From the NCBI RefSeq assembly GCF_032854445.1, contig NC_088300.1, forward strand, positions 80,455,084 through 80,519,083: 64,000 nt of DNA. Direction: 5' to 3'. Of this stretch, positions 35,394-47,722 are shown piece after piece. Made by a program: the position numbers and the translations under genes. Every line of letters begins with the position of its first letter. Position 1 is the first letter of the stretch. The stretch is from Liolophura sinensis. Taxonomy: Eukaryota > Mollusca > Polyplacophora > Chitonida > Chitonidae. Under the pieces are notes generated by a model. That model was given only the letters and a program-made list of their open reading frames with translations. It did not search any database and was not told where the DNA came from.

Positions 35394-38300
35394 GTAATTA
35401 TCTCCCCTGTCATGGTTTGCTGTGATGATGTTGTACACGCACGGCTTGGAGCCCATGTCCTACCTCAGCTTGCATGACATGTACCCATTCCATACTTTGT
35501 GATCACTACGTCTGTGTAGACAACAAGACTGTGTATAGTACTTGAACATTACCCAGAATCTGTACTATCAATGCCTTATCTGTGTCAGTATTGGCAGTAA
35601 TGTAGTATGTGAAGCATAATGTCTTTGATGGGTACTGTTTTGAATGAATAAATATTCTTCATCCGAATTGCATGGTCTTGGTACAAGTTTTTATACACTT
35701 CATTGCTGCTGGGAATTGTGAATTCATTTGTCACGTGTAAATTTGATTACACAACTTTCATCAAACACGATATTCATATTCTAACTAGTTTGGGATGCGA
35801 GCTCATCAGTGTTTGTTATCAAGTTAAGTTTGTTTCACTGATTGTGTTTTGTTGCATGCTCCGTGTCTGTATTGCTCAGAGGTTTGGAATGGTTTAATGA
35901 AGCTTATGTGGGTTGGAGTCTCATGGAGTTTTCTCTTAGATCCCAGTACAGTGTCAGCCAGGTGTCTTCTTGTTAACAGGAGTGCATACATTTAGAAGGA
36001 AACTCTGGCCTTGGTTTTCTCTGGTAAGTGGATGAGCTGACAATGGTGAAGCATCTTGTGGAAAAGAGCAGGCCCTGGTTAGATGAGCATTGACCGTCAG
36101 CATAGGGCTGAGTCAGTGTTTGACATTAGTCACAGTGAGGGTTAATGAGGCAGTTCTGCCTGCACCTGGTAACTTTACTCCACAGCTTTCCCCATATCCC
36201 TTGTTATGAGGAGCTTTTGATACAGCACTAACAGGTGAACACTCTCCTCGACATGGCTATTATTCACATTAACTTCAGGTGAATTTCCTCCTCTGGCAAA
36301 ACATGATCTATAAATGGGGATAATTGGCCTATTAATGGTAACCTGACATGGTTTCTTTAAGTTTAGATAAAGAGAAGGCCTATTACAGCTTGTAGTTACA
36401 TTAAATGGAATACCCATACCCACAAATATAATTCTGTACATTGCAAGGAAATGCTTGTACATTGCCTGGGCAGAATAAAGGAGTTGGGATAGACTTCAAG
36501 GTAGACAACCTAGCAGTGCTGGCTATACCCAGGTGTTATGTCCAGGTAGTAAATCCAGGTATTATATTAACAACTTTGATCTTTTACTTGAGACTGAGTG
36601 GTTTACCTGAAATACCCTGGGATGTTTGGCTCCCAGTAGTTTACCAAACCTTTGAACTTTGAGCAGGACTGGTTTGACTAACACAGCAAATAGCTGACCC
36701 TGCACAAAGCCACCTCCCCCACTCTCCTCCACTTTGAAGATATCCCCTGTAATTTATGCAGCATCCATTGTACCTTTGTAAGTAAGCATTATCAATGCAT
36801 GTTCTCACCTCTTGAAATTTTACCCATAATAAATCTGTACAAATCGCATTCATTATGTACTTTGAAAGAGTCAACATCTGCCATGTACATCCTCAAAGAG
36901 CTAGGATTATTATATTCACCAGGGCAGGGGGGGGGGGTGCATGGAGAGGCCTGAATTCTTACTGCAAACTGGTGTCGTTGTCGTCATCGTCATATGAATG
37001 AGCAAATCTTAAAGAGTGACGTAAAGCGTCAAGAATATGCTATACATTTATAGGAACTGGTAGAACGTATTTTATCCATCTAAAACCAATTCAGAAGGAA
37101 GTTCAGGGAATTTTCCATTTTATTTTTGACACAGGATAGAGTAAAATCAGTGATGACGTTTTGGGTGTTACTTGTCGACCACTTGGCAGCTGGCAGCTGA
37201 GCCAGGGTTGTGAAGCACCAATAGAATTTCCTCCCTTACCTATATCTCCTGCTGTGACAAGCATCATTGCATGATCATAATGCTGGCAAAAGCAATTCAC
37301 TATAATTATAATGAACCCCTGCAGCCAGTCATAGAAATTACTTCTGTTGTTTGTGTTATAACATCCTACAGTTATCTTCAGAGGGTTTTTTTTTTTGTTT
37401 TGTTCTTTTTATGCTTTCCAGTAAATCATTTACCGTTTGTGATTGTGTATAAGCATGCAAGGTAGAAATTCTGTTAGCACTGTTTAATGGCCTTGCTGTA
37501 GTGGTTAATGGGCATGCTCAGTTAATGAGTACTTGATGGGTTTTTTCGTAAACCAGAAATACTTGCTGAACTGTGTTTGTCGGTGTACATTGTGTGAAGA
37601 CAGCGGAAGTCTGTTCATGATTCACAGTGATGTATATCTAACACGCACGGTCTGCTGAAGAAAGAGATGTTATCTTCCATTAATTAATTACATCTGATGG
37701 GAAAAGTTCTGATTCACTGAGATTAGAGGCGATTGATGTTTGTTCAATGTGTAAGATGTAAACACTACAACTTTCATTAATTTCCAGATTGCTGTTTAAT
37801 GATAAGCTTGGTTTCGTGAGTGCAGGACTTCAGGTTGGCACTAAAACTGCCTTTGATAGAAGCATGTTAAAGAACTTTCATGAAGACCCTTGATTTTGTG
37901 TGTGTGAGAAATGAGACTCACTTAAGTTTCATGTAAAGTAATTATACATCATTTGATGGACAGAAAGTTTCACCATGCAGCCTAGCAGTTACTGCAGAGA
38001 TCACCCTTAGGTTTAGCAAAGCGCTGGGTTTGTTTGTTGTGTGTTCATGGTGATTATGTGACAGGCAAGCTGGACTCCCTTGTCCGACAGAATTATCTGA
38101 CTCCTTACCTTCCTGTAGTGTCATATGACTACTTAGGTCTACATCATAATGGTGTGGACTTACCTGAGTATGTAAAATGTCTACCTCAAAGTAGACCATT
38201 TCCATGGTGTAAGTGAACAACTTTTGTGATAGTCATGGTAATCTCGATGTGGAAAATGGAAATGCCAAATACTGTACAAAGTTCCTTTCTGAACAGAAAG

Positions 38301-38822
38301 AAATAGATACTGAATTAATACTAATTGATGAATACGGAAGTTTGTAGTATGGTGGCTTTTGACATCTGGGAACATAGCTGGATGTTACTGTGAACATAAC
38401 AGTGTTACTGGTACAAAGTCAGCTACACTATACACACCCCCTCCTCAGAGTCCTGGCACATTACCTGTAATATTCAAAGGTTTCCTAACACCTGTTGTGC
38501 AGGATAAAGGTAGCTTAGATATAACAAGGCATTAAGTCAGCAGAAGACCTTTGTGTAGGCTGTGGTATAATTGTTACTAGTTGACTTACTTCTTGGCCAC
38601 AGTTGAGTTAGGCCTATATCTGGGTTTTAGCACCATACATGAGGAAGTCACACAGGGGAGGAGTCAAGTATGCCACCCTTTTTGTCCTACCCACATTACC
38701 GTAAATACTCCTGTAAACAAAATGTACTGTAAATGCCAGGGAAAGAGAAATGGTTTGGTTATCCAATAGACCTGAAATGGTTAAAGACAATTATGTAAGA
38801 CCTACTTCCAAAAGCACAGCCA
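35394..38822. other. Non-coding stretch
   Basis: AT-rich sequence with T runs (37388) and a G run (36927). No exon, repeat family or RNA gene was recognised. Confidence 0.45.
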
Positions 38823-39026
38823 CTTTGGTGGCCTAGTGGTTAGAGAGTCTGCATCAAAGTCGTACTAAAGACTTCAAAAATGGTACTCAACCTGCCGATG
38901 ATTGTGGGTTTCCCCTGGGCTCTGCCCAGCCTTTCTCCCACCAAAATGCCAGCTACTCATATTTCATACGAGTGAAATGTTCTTGAGTACGGTGTAAAAC
39001 ACCAATCAAATAAATAAATAAATAGA
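38823..39026 (+). mobile_element. tRNA-derived SINE, near full-length copy
   Basis: This copy has the clearest tRNA-like start (GGTGGCCTAGTGGTTAGAG, an A-box type sequence). It continues with the body GTGGGTTTCCCCTGGGCTCT, GAGTGAAATGTTCTTGAGTA and GGTGTAAAACACCAATC, and ends in AAATAAATAAATAAATAG. It lies about 95 bp upstream of the foldback element at 39122. Confidence 0.82.
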
Positions 39027-39121
39027 AATGGCACTTGTTGCTAGCTCACTTGAGTCTCAGCACTGAGAAGTTAGAGCAAGGAAACTAAGTACAGCTTGAG
39101 ACCCCAAGCAAACGCACATTC

Positions 39122-39741
39122 TAGTCCATCTAGATGGATTCAGTATGCTGTTTTAAAATTCTGACGTACATTGTAACATTAAGTCCATTGCCACCCCTCA
39201 AACCAATTGCCACACATCTGTGCACTCCAACTTGATGGGATCGATTTTAAATGAAGTTCGCACTCACAGCACCCGAATTTATCTGCACTAAAATACATGT
39301 TCTTTTTTATGCCTTTTTGGTTTGAATTACGAGGATTGAGGTTGTTCTTGCACATGGCAATGGAAATGTAATAGTTTTCTCGAGGACTTCAATACCAAAA
39401 CTCAGTTGCATTTTTAACCCAGAAGTAGGTCAGGCTACACTTCAAAATGGCTGTCTACGGCGAGGCACTTGCTACGGCCAAAGCTCTTGCAATCGGTGTG
39501 ACCACAAGGCAGTGAGTGAATTAGTTCCTTTGGTGTGGATAGTAAATTAAGAGGGTGGTGTTAGAGATTCCTCTGGAAAATTACATATAAATGCACAAAG
39601 GAAGTGATTTGAACTGTTGTAAGTTGGAAGGAGATGAGAGATGAAATCTGCACCCTGTTTTTTGAGAGGCGTTGCTGGACGCGATGTTATGATGAATGTT
39701 AGAATTTTAAATTAGCACACTCAGTACATCTAGATGGACTA
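39122..39741. mobile_element. 620 bp foldback element, second family
   Basis: The ends are inverted repeats: TAGTCCATCTAGATG at 39122 and its complement at 39727-39741. They are followed inward by TTTAAAATTCT-type blocks in both arms. Further inward the arms remain recognisably complementary but more diverged (for example CACCCCTCAAA against CGCCTCTCAAA, and CCAACTT in both). The size is close to that of the 32879 element, but the terminal sequence differs. Confidence 0.65.
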
Positions 39742-40387
39742 ATATACATACATACATCCTTTTATGCATCCAGAAGTGCTTCTGAGGTGCTCATCTGATG
39801 GTTTTCATCTAGATCATGTTAACATGTTGAGAAAAACCTAATGTCTGCACTATTTTAGGTAGTTGTCTGTGAAGTAAGTTGATTGTAATCAGGGTCATAG
39901 GAAAGTCACTCTTTGCTGGTCATTCAGACATCATGGGAAGGGGAACAACTCTACTGGCAGTAAGGGAAAAAAAGAGAGCACTCCAGGGAAATAACTCAAG
40001 TAAGCATAAATTGTAATCACATCTGTTTTCTGTCCTAATTTCATTAACCTAGTTGGCAGGTTGTCAATTAACATATAACCATTAGTCATGTAAAAAAAAA
40101 CAAAAAACATTTTGTGACTGTAAAATCTGTAGCATCATAATAATTTTTGACAGAATATGAAAAGTACACTATTTCGTTAAAGGGGAATTGTTTTAAAAAT
40201 TTGAAAAACACCTTACCAGTTGAGTAGGCATGCTTATATATAAACCTGGCGGTTTTTGAGGAAGTTGAATGTGTTATAAATAAACCTACCCATGCTGTAT
40301 TATGTGGGTTAGTGGGTGCTGGTTTGTATAGTACAGGGTACAGATAAGTAAACTATACACCCCAGTGTAACCTGATCCCTGGTACAG

Positions 40388-40467
40388 AGAGGGCCAGGGA
40401 GGTGTGGTCAGCAGATGCTGTCAGCTGCTAGCCGGAGCTCTCTGCTGACCACTAAGCGAGGTTCCAG
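40388..40467 (+). CDS. Candidate exon, Ser/Arg-rich, ends in split codon
   Basis: An 80 bp GC-rich island in AT-rich intron lies between an acceptor ending GGTACAG and the donor GTGAGG. Only the phase-0 frame is open. The encoded peptide starts RGPGRCGQQMLSAASRSS and ends TTKRGS plus two bases (AG) of a split codon. The candidate exon at 47665 begins with exactly one base before its only open frame, so the two would join in frame through an AGG arginine codon. No homology is recognised. A Ser/Arg-rich segment would be compatible with the low-complexity linker between coiled coil and SAM domains in liprin-beta, but this is inference. The acceptor pyrimidine tract is only moderate. Confidence 0.33.
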
Positions 40468-40538
40468 GTGAGGAAAACTGAGAGCAAGAGGCTGCTGCTT
40501 CAACATCAGGAGCCCTAACTGATTAGGTCCATCCAGCT

Positions 40539-40785
40539 TAGCTAGGTAGTGTTCTTACTTTAGCCAGTCCTTCTCTGTCCAGTGAGTAGGCTAGGTACTG
40601 TTCTCACTTTAGCCAGTCCTTCTCTGTTCAGTGAATAAGCTAGGAAGTGTTCTCACTGTAGCCAGTCCTTCTCTATCCATTGTCCAGCTTAGCTAGGTAG
40701 TGTTCTCACTTTAGCCAGTCCTTCTCTGTCCAGTGAGTAAGCTAGGTAGTGTTCTCATTTTAGCCACATCTTCTCTGACTAGTGA
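40539..40785. repeat. 49 bp minisatellite, about 4-5 copies
   Basis: The unit contains TAGCCAGTCCTTCTCTGTCC followed by AGTGAGTAAGCTAGGTAGTG and TTCTCACTT. It begins about 70 bp after the candidate exon ending at 40467. Confidence 0.92.
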
Positions 40786-41568
40786 GTTTGCATGTGCTAA
40801 TCCAGCTCTGGCTTGTTCGGATATAACTTGTTCGGATGTGGTGCAGCGGTTCAGCCTGGGCACTTTGGCTTTCTCCACTTATAAACCTCATCTACTGAAG
40901 GGGAAACAGTATAGTGTTAAATTAACACCTATCAAATACATAAAGGGAAGGCTTAGCTAGCTGATATCTACCTCACCCTCATCAAACTTACAAACTTGTA
41001 CATGTGTCTCTACTTGGATTTGAAAACAGTGTTAGACAATCCTTCATGATAACATTGAGTTACACATCCAAATCTGACCTGAAATATTATGATCACTTTA
41101 TGACACTGTTATCAGATTACCAATATGTTAATAAGAATGTCCTAACCTACCGCATAAATTTGGTTAGAAGAACTATCGACACACATATATGCACTTAAGC
41201 TCTTAGAAAACTTACAATTGACTGTAACAACCAACCATCGGAACTCAAAGGTGTTAATACTAAGTGAAAAGGGACGATAGTAGGTCTTTACCTTTACACA
41301 AATGGGTTTTTTTTTGTTGTTGTTGTTTTTTTTTTGTTTCATTTTTTGGGGCTTTAATTTTTTAAACATTGCATCTTTTATGGCCACCTATTTACTGTGA
41401 CATGGTAATATATGTGTATGTGTATTTTACAGACACATAGGGTCTGACACCATACTGCTCGTCAAATACATGACATACTTGCTTTGGGGGGATCCATTGG
41501 ATGTGAAAGTATTTCAGCTTGTGAGGAATTTGGCTTCTGCATAGGACAATGGCTGTAAACCTATCAGG

Positions 41569-42144
41569 TTACCTGTGGTGGTAATATGAGAGGTGAGATG
41601 CTCCCCATACCCAGGTGTCCTACCCTGTGAGTTACCCTGTGAAATCTTCCCCTAATCTGAGTTTCAGATGGTAAGACTGCAGCCCGTTACTATAGCCTGG
41701 GGTAGTGCTATTAAAGTTAGAGGATGTCATGATTACCTGTGGTGGTATTATGAGAGGTGAGATGCTCCCCATAACCAGGTGTCCTACCCTGTGAGTTACC
41801 TTGTGAAATCTTCCCCTAATCTGCGTTACAGATGGTAAGACTGCAGCCCGTTACTATAGCCTGGGGTAGTGCTATTAAAGTTAGAGGATGTCATGATTAC
41901 CTGTGGTGGGTATGAGAGGTGAGATGCTCCCCATACCCAGGTATCCCACCCAGTGAGTTACCTTGTGAAATCTTCCCCTAATCTGCGTTACAGATGGTAA
42001 GACTGCAGCCCGTTACTATAGCCTGGGGTAGTGCTATTAAAGTTAGAGGATGTCATGATTACCTGTGGTGGGTATGAGAGGTGAGATGCTCCCCATACCC
42101 AGGTATCCCACCCAGTGAGTTACCTTGTGAAATCTTCCCATAAT
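41569..42144. repeat. About 164 bp tandem repeat, 3.5 copies
   Basis: Units start TTACCTGTGGTGG at 41569, 41733, 41897 and 42059 and share GAGATGCTCCCCATA, CTTCCCCTAATCTG, GACTGCAGCCCGTTACTATA and GTTAGAGGATGTCATG. Copies are nearly identical, so this is a recent local duplication. Confidence 0.95.
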
Positions 42145-44647
42145 CTATCTTAGGCAATCATGAAAACTTTGTTGTTGTGGATAACATGACCAACGTGCTT
42201 AAAGGAAGCTGATTCAAACTTTTTTTTTTTCGAAGAATTTTTTTTTTTTTTGATCAGGGTTTTTTGGTCCTTAGATCCCTAGATTAAATAAATAAGACGA
42301 GTCTCTGTACTCCTCCGACTTACCAAAATTAGGTGTAGCATTACATGTCTGCTCTCCTATGAAAATCTTTTTTTCACGCATCTTGTTTTCATCAGAACAT
42401 ACATGTCCTACCAATGTAGGCTCTAATGATCTACCAATAGTATTCATTGTGTGGAAATTTGGGTGAGGAGGTGTCAACTGTAGCCCAAGTAGTGTATTCA
42501 TATGTAAACAGCTGAGGTGTATTGATATGCAAATTGCAACAGCTCTGGGTGTAGCCTTTAAAGTTCCTACATAGTTTGTGGGACCAGCCATTCGCAGCAC
42601 AGACCCGATTCTGTGATGCTATATGCAGGTGCTATTGTTGCTATTTTTTTTTTCTGTGGAGTAATCTCTAGTTTCTTCACCAACACACAGGGACGAGTTC
42701 TGTATAACTAACTGGTCTCTAGTGTAACCAGGTTGTGGAGCTGATCCTGAGGGCAAGGGAGGTAATCAAGTGCCAGCTGTCTACTGTAGGGACTGACACT
42801 GTCTGACCTGAGGGGTTAAGAATCCTGCTTAATTCACTTCACCCTTAACCAGACTTCCAATGGATGACTGGCATGTGAGGTAAACCCCAGTGTTACCTCT
42901 ATCCCATGTATTATGAGAGCAAGCTCACCACAGTATGTGGGGAATCTTTTATATAGGGAGATTTCTACTTAAAACATTGGACACGTTGATGTGTCTAAAA
43001 CGATTTGAATAGTTAAAATGAAAAAGTAACAGGAAGTAAGTATTTGAATATACTTTTAATCCATAAATGCATCATCTATCTGTAGGATCATCCGTCTTCC
43101 AGGTGCACATGATGAAGAGTGTTAAGTATGTGTGACTGGAAGTAGAGAGTGTACATCAGTATTTGGGGATAAGCCAGCTGGAGACCTGCTATCAGTTGTT
43201 ATGATAGATGATACCTATGTATTGATGTAGCCCCTCCAACCAGCACTTGAGGCCAGGGCCAGATTTGCTCAGAATAACTCTGTTTACTAAACTCTCCCCC
43301 TAGGAACCCAACCCTTCAGGTTTATTGATGTTTTCAGGGGAGTTTTAATATCTCCATGGAAAGGCTTAGACTTGCCCCATGAACACAGCTTCATTAAGAC
43401 AGCTCTATGGGATTACTGGTCCATCATAAAACCCCTTTTGTGTAGAAATCCTTAATGGACATGATGACAACTTGATGTTTGCTGCTACGTATCTACATAA
43501 GTTACCTCCAGCTTTTAGGGTTTGGCTTATGTGGGTGAATTAAGCCACTGTGAGGAGAGCAGGACGGAGAGTCTGTGCTCATGCTGTTTTTCATTAAGAT
43601 TAGCTGGAATTGTGTCATTCCAATCACTGTTGAACGATGTAAAAAAAATATAAGTGCAAGTCAAATTGTTTGATAAAAGGTTAAAAGGAATTTAACTGTT
43701 CAAAACAAATGGAAAGTGTTTCATTAGGATTTTTAAGCAGGGTGGATTGCTGTAAACTCTCAGTGAGTAGGTTTGAAGAAAAGTGTAATTATGTGGCATG
43801 CAGCTAATATCTGTCCTCAGAGGTAGACTGTGCAACCATTTGTGTTTCATCTTCACCATGCACATATCAGTCTGCTCTCTCTAAGTTCTAAGAAAACAAA
43901 CTGTACTGCCACCTTTTTGATTGACATGTAGTACTAGAGGTGTATCAGCAGTAGGGATAAATTCCCTTATCCAGAGTATAGCACGGTGTTGGCCGTGCTT
44001 GTACAAGTGCAATCAGTAAACCCTTCACTGGGCTCACGGCAAACACCAGTTGCATCTAGTGTGCTCAGCAACAGATCATTTACATTGCAGGTTTAGCATC
44101 CTGGGTTAATCCTGGAAGATTCTGGCTATCACCTTCCCTTCTCCTTGATTTATACCTGTGTTAAAAGGTGGTAGTGATAGCTCCTGAGTGCTACCGGTAC
44201 TGGTAGTAGATAGGCAAAGAGCCTGCAGTGTAGTGACAGCCCTACCTATGTATGATAACCAGAGGCTGTCTGATACAACAGGCTGGTGTCCAGCATACAT
44301 GTATGCCCTCCTACAGCACCCACTGCATTCAGTACTCTGCCTACACCCCAGTCCTGCACTGGCATCAGTTACGCTACATTTAGTACCTCTTGTTGATAAA
44401 AGTCTTCCCAGTTAATCTCAACAGGTTGTGTTTTTTTTTCCCTATTTTTCTTGTCTGACCCTTCACAGCCTATCTGGATATTTTCAGCAAGAAAAGCATT
44501 GGTGAAGATTTTCCACTGTTATCCCAACAAAATCCTGCATTTTAGTTTGAAATATACACGTCTTATGAGGTTCAGTAAAACATTCAATCTTCTTTAAAAT
44601 ACAAATGAAATGCTCACTTAATTATACCCAATTAAAGATTAGCTTAT
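42145..44647. other. Non-coding stretch
   Basis: It begins with T-rich tracts at 42220-42253. A minus-strand frame of 109 codons (42271-42600) lies beside them and could be part of an old insertion; no family match. Confidence 0.4.
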
Positions 44648-44816
44648 GCTCAGCTGGTTTCCTCTTCGGACCTATGTGGGAAGATCTAGCAACGAACTGA
44701 TCGCCGTGGGTTTCAAGCAGGCTTTGCTCGGTTTCTTTCCAACATATTGCTGACCAGGGTCGTGAAATATTCTTGAATATAGTGTAAAACATCGATTAAA
44801 TAAATAAATAAATAAG
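44648..44816 (+). mobile_element. tRNA-derived SINE, 5'-truncated copy with intact tail
   Basis: The copy starts within the body (GTTTCCTCTTCGGACC, TGTGGGAAGATCT), passes through GTGAAATATTCTTGAATAT and GTGTAAAACATCGA, and ends in four tandem AAAT/AAATA units. The tRNA-like head is absent. Confidence 0.78.
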
Positions 44817-44985
44817 TATACCCCAAGATATAATGACCTGATTTACCCCTGTTACTAAATTTGTCATTGTTTCAAAGTGATATTTGGTAGATAAAAGAGT
44901 GAAAATCTGTAGAAGTTACCCTTGAATATGTTTCTAACATCTGAAGAAGCAGACATTCTGTCTGTCCATGTGTGTTCATTGTGAA

Positions 44986-45645
44986 GAACACTGTGGTTTT
45001 TATGTTACACACCACAATGCTGTGTTTTTTGTGTTGCTTAGCACAAGGGTGTGGTTTTTGTGTTCCACAGCACAAGGGTGTGGTTTTTGTTGTTACACAG
45101 CACAAGGGTATGGTTTTTGTGTTACACAGCACAAGGCTGTATTTTTGTGTTACACAGCACAAGGCTGTTTTTTGTGTTACACAGCACAGCGCTGTGGTTT
45201 TTGTGTTACACAGCACAACACTGTGGTTTTTGTGTTACACAGAACAATGCTGTGTTTTTGTGTTACACAGCACAACTTTTTGGTTATTGTGCTATACAGC
45301 ACAACACTGTGATTTTAGTGTTACACAGCACAACACTGGTTTTTGTGTTACACAGCACAACTTTGTGGTTATTGTGCTATACAGCACAACTCTGTGGTTT
45401 TTGTGTTACACAGCACAACACTGTGGTTTATGTGTTACACAGCACAACACTGTGATTTTAGTGTTACACAGCACAACACTGGTTTTTGTGTTACACAGCA
45501 CAACACTGGTTTTTGTGTTACACGGCACAACGCTGTGGTTTTTTGTGTTACACAGCACAACACTGTGGATTTTTGTGTTGCACAGCACAACGCTGTGGTT
45601 TTTGCGTTACACAGCACAACGCTGTGGTTTTTGTCTTCGTGTGCA
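44986..45645. repeat. 28-31 bp minisatellite, about 22 copies
   Basis: The unit is GTGTTACACAGCACAACACT followed by GTGGTTTTT with T-run length variants. It supports overlapping plus-strand frames of up to 236 codons, Cys/His/Thr-rich, open in more than one frame and therefore not taken as coding. Confidence 0.95.
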
Positions 45646-47664
45646 TATGTATGAGTTCATGCTGTGTGGCCTGCTAATCTGAAGTGCTTCACCAGGCTCA
45701 TAATGGCTTAGATAGGATTTTGTCTTTGAAAAGAAGCAAACACTTTGTTTGTTTACCTGATTTTCTCATTTATGCCAATTGTCAGGTAGGCATTCAGTGC
45801 CAAGAAAAACTCTGGAATTAAGCTTATGTTTACGGTTTTGGCAGGTAGTTGTGCAAGCATTGGTTGTAGATTCAGTTAAGGTTTAGTCATTCCCTTCTGT
45901 ATTCTGACAGGAAAATACAGACTAACCAGAAGGTCGTGTGTTATTTATGTCTGCTTGGGTTACTAAGGTATATAATGGACAAAGTCTGATTTATTAATGT
46001 GCTATATAGGATTGTGATAAATGGGCAGAATGTCAGTGGCTCTTAATATAAACTTTTTCCCCACAATGATTTTCAAATTTTTTCCAAAACTTAATTCTTC
46101 TGAGAAAACACTTTAACTGAATAAATTCATACAATGATTAAAGACGTGTGTTCCCAATACTTTACAAGTCCCGTTGACCAGTGTGACATGTTTGCATTTG
46201 ATGATGGGTGTTTTTGGGAGCCATGCTCATGCTAATTTAGTTCAAGGCCCATTGATGTCTGAAACAAAGGAGGAGGTACTCTGTGTTTCTTTCCTGTTTC
46301 ATTTTGATGAATCTTCAATGTGTTCTTATGTTTTCTGGTAATTACAATTACTTTTTTATTACTTTTCTGAGAAATAAACTGCAGAAAAAGTTTTAAGATA
46401 AAATGTACCTTGTAACGGAATAGGTTGACTGTGATGATAACGGTTGTTATCAAGTCACAAGTAATTCATGGTGGAATGCACATGTTGTGTAAGATGAGCA
46501 CTCTGTGTGGATGTTGTGTTCGGGCATGTAGTTATGCATGCACACTATCATCTGTGTTCATCTCGTGTCACAGACCTTGGAGAATCTAGAGGAATTAAAC
46601 TGTAGGCAAGGAAACTGTTTTGATTACACTCTGTGACAGGAGTGAAGCTACTCTGACTGCACCTCAAGGGTCAGTGGCTGCCCTTGTGGGTATTGGGCAG
46701 AAAGGGCAGTTAAGGGGAAACATGTGGCTGGAGTGATCCTAGATTACACCAACATCTGTGCACCTTTCAAAGGGCACAGCTAAATGATCTAGAGAGGTGA
46801 ACAACATGCACCATGTAAAAGCAGGAAAGAAAAAAAAATTGTGGCTAGCTCCTTTGAAGGTTTTCCTGTGTTTTTTTCTGTGATATCAGTGAGATGTGGG
46901 TAAGTGAGGAGGCAGGCCTTGCTGAGACTCTGACACATCTGCCTGGCTACAGGGGATGAGGAGTCTTCCCCTCCCCCCATGCCCCACACCCCCATCTATC
47001 TACCTACTTACTGCTGGGCCCTGACAGCCAACTATCTCCGGATCCAGCTTGTCATAGGCTAGGGGGCTGTTCCATTCACCAGTCAAGCAGGACATTAAGA
47101 TAGTCCTGCAGATACAGGAGTGCTGCTGATAGCCAGCATGCACCCTGTCCTTTAGAAGAGAAGAAAAGAGGGCTCTGGACAGCCAAGACATGTTAACTAC
47201 TAAGAGATGGTGAAATATTGGGCAGGCTCAAAGCCGACAATTGTCAGTTACTAAGGCAACGAGATTAAGCATTGCTCCAGTGATTGCACTTCTCAGGCCA
47301 AAGACCGTGTGTTAGAAGTGGACACTACAGCTTCTGTGTTTCAAGGAAAAAAGTGCTAGGGCTCAGCATTAAGCATTGCCAACACATGTGCACTACCTTT
47401 TTGGGTCTTGTTAAAACGATGAACAGCTGGATTCACCACAAATAGAGTTGTCATCGTGAGGAGCTTTTGCAATAATCCAGAATCACTACCCAGATGGCCT
47501 GTTGGCAAGACTCTGCTGAAGACTGAGTGGGTCACTTCAGGATATTGGATGCTGGAGATTTGTGCTTACCTCTCGGGGATTTCTACTGACCTTCTGTAAG
47601 AGGTCTTATATTACCTGTCAGGTGTGACAGGTATCATGTCTAATTACACCTCCACCTTCCGCAG

Positions 47665-47722
47665 GCGGCGACCTGCCAGTGATTACATTATGTTGTGGGA
47701 GAACAAGCTAGAGGAAATGATG
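47665..47722 (+). CDS. Candidate exon, 19 codons; alternatively end of a first coding exon starting at 47636
   Basis: The segment lies between an acceptor ending CCACCTTCCGCAG and the good donor GTAAGA. After one leading base the only open frame reads RRPASDYIMLWENKLEEMM and ends in phase 0. The leading base complements the two bases left by the candidate exon ending at 40467. The same frame is open upstream to an ATG at 47636 (MSNYTSTFR...), so this could instead be a first coding exon from an internal promoter, also ending in phase 0. The charged, Leu/Met-containing end could begin a helix. I do not recognise the protein. GC content is higher than in the flanks. Confidence 0.4.

Noticed and set aside
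42205-42600. Minus-strand frame next to T tracts, considered as a retroposed pseudogene with a poly-A tail
   Set aside because: The T tracts are interrupted, no target duplication was seen and the protein is not recognised.
44972-45682. 236-codon Cys/His/Thr-rich frame, the longest in the window
   Set aside because: Generated by the 28-31 bp array; neighbouring frames are also open and unit length varies, so no frame is conserved.
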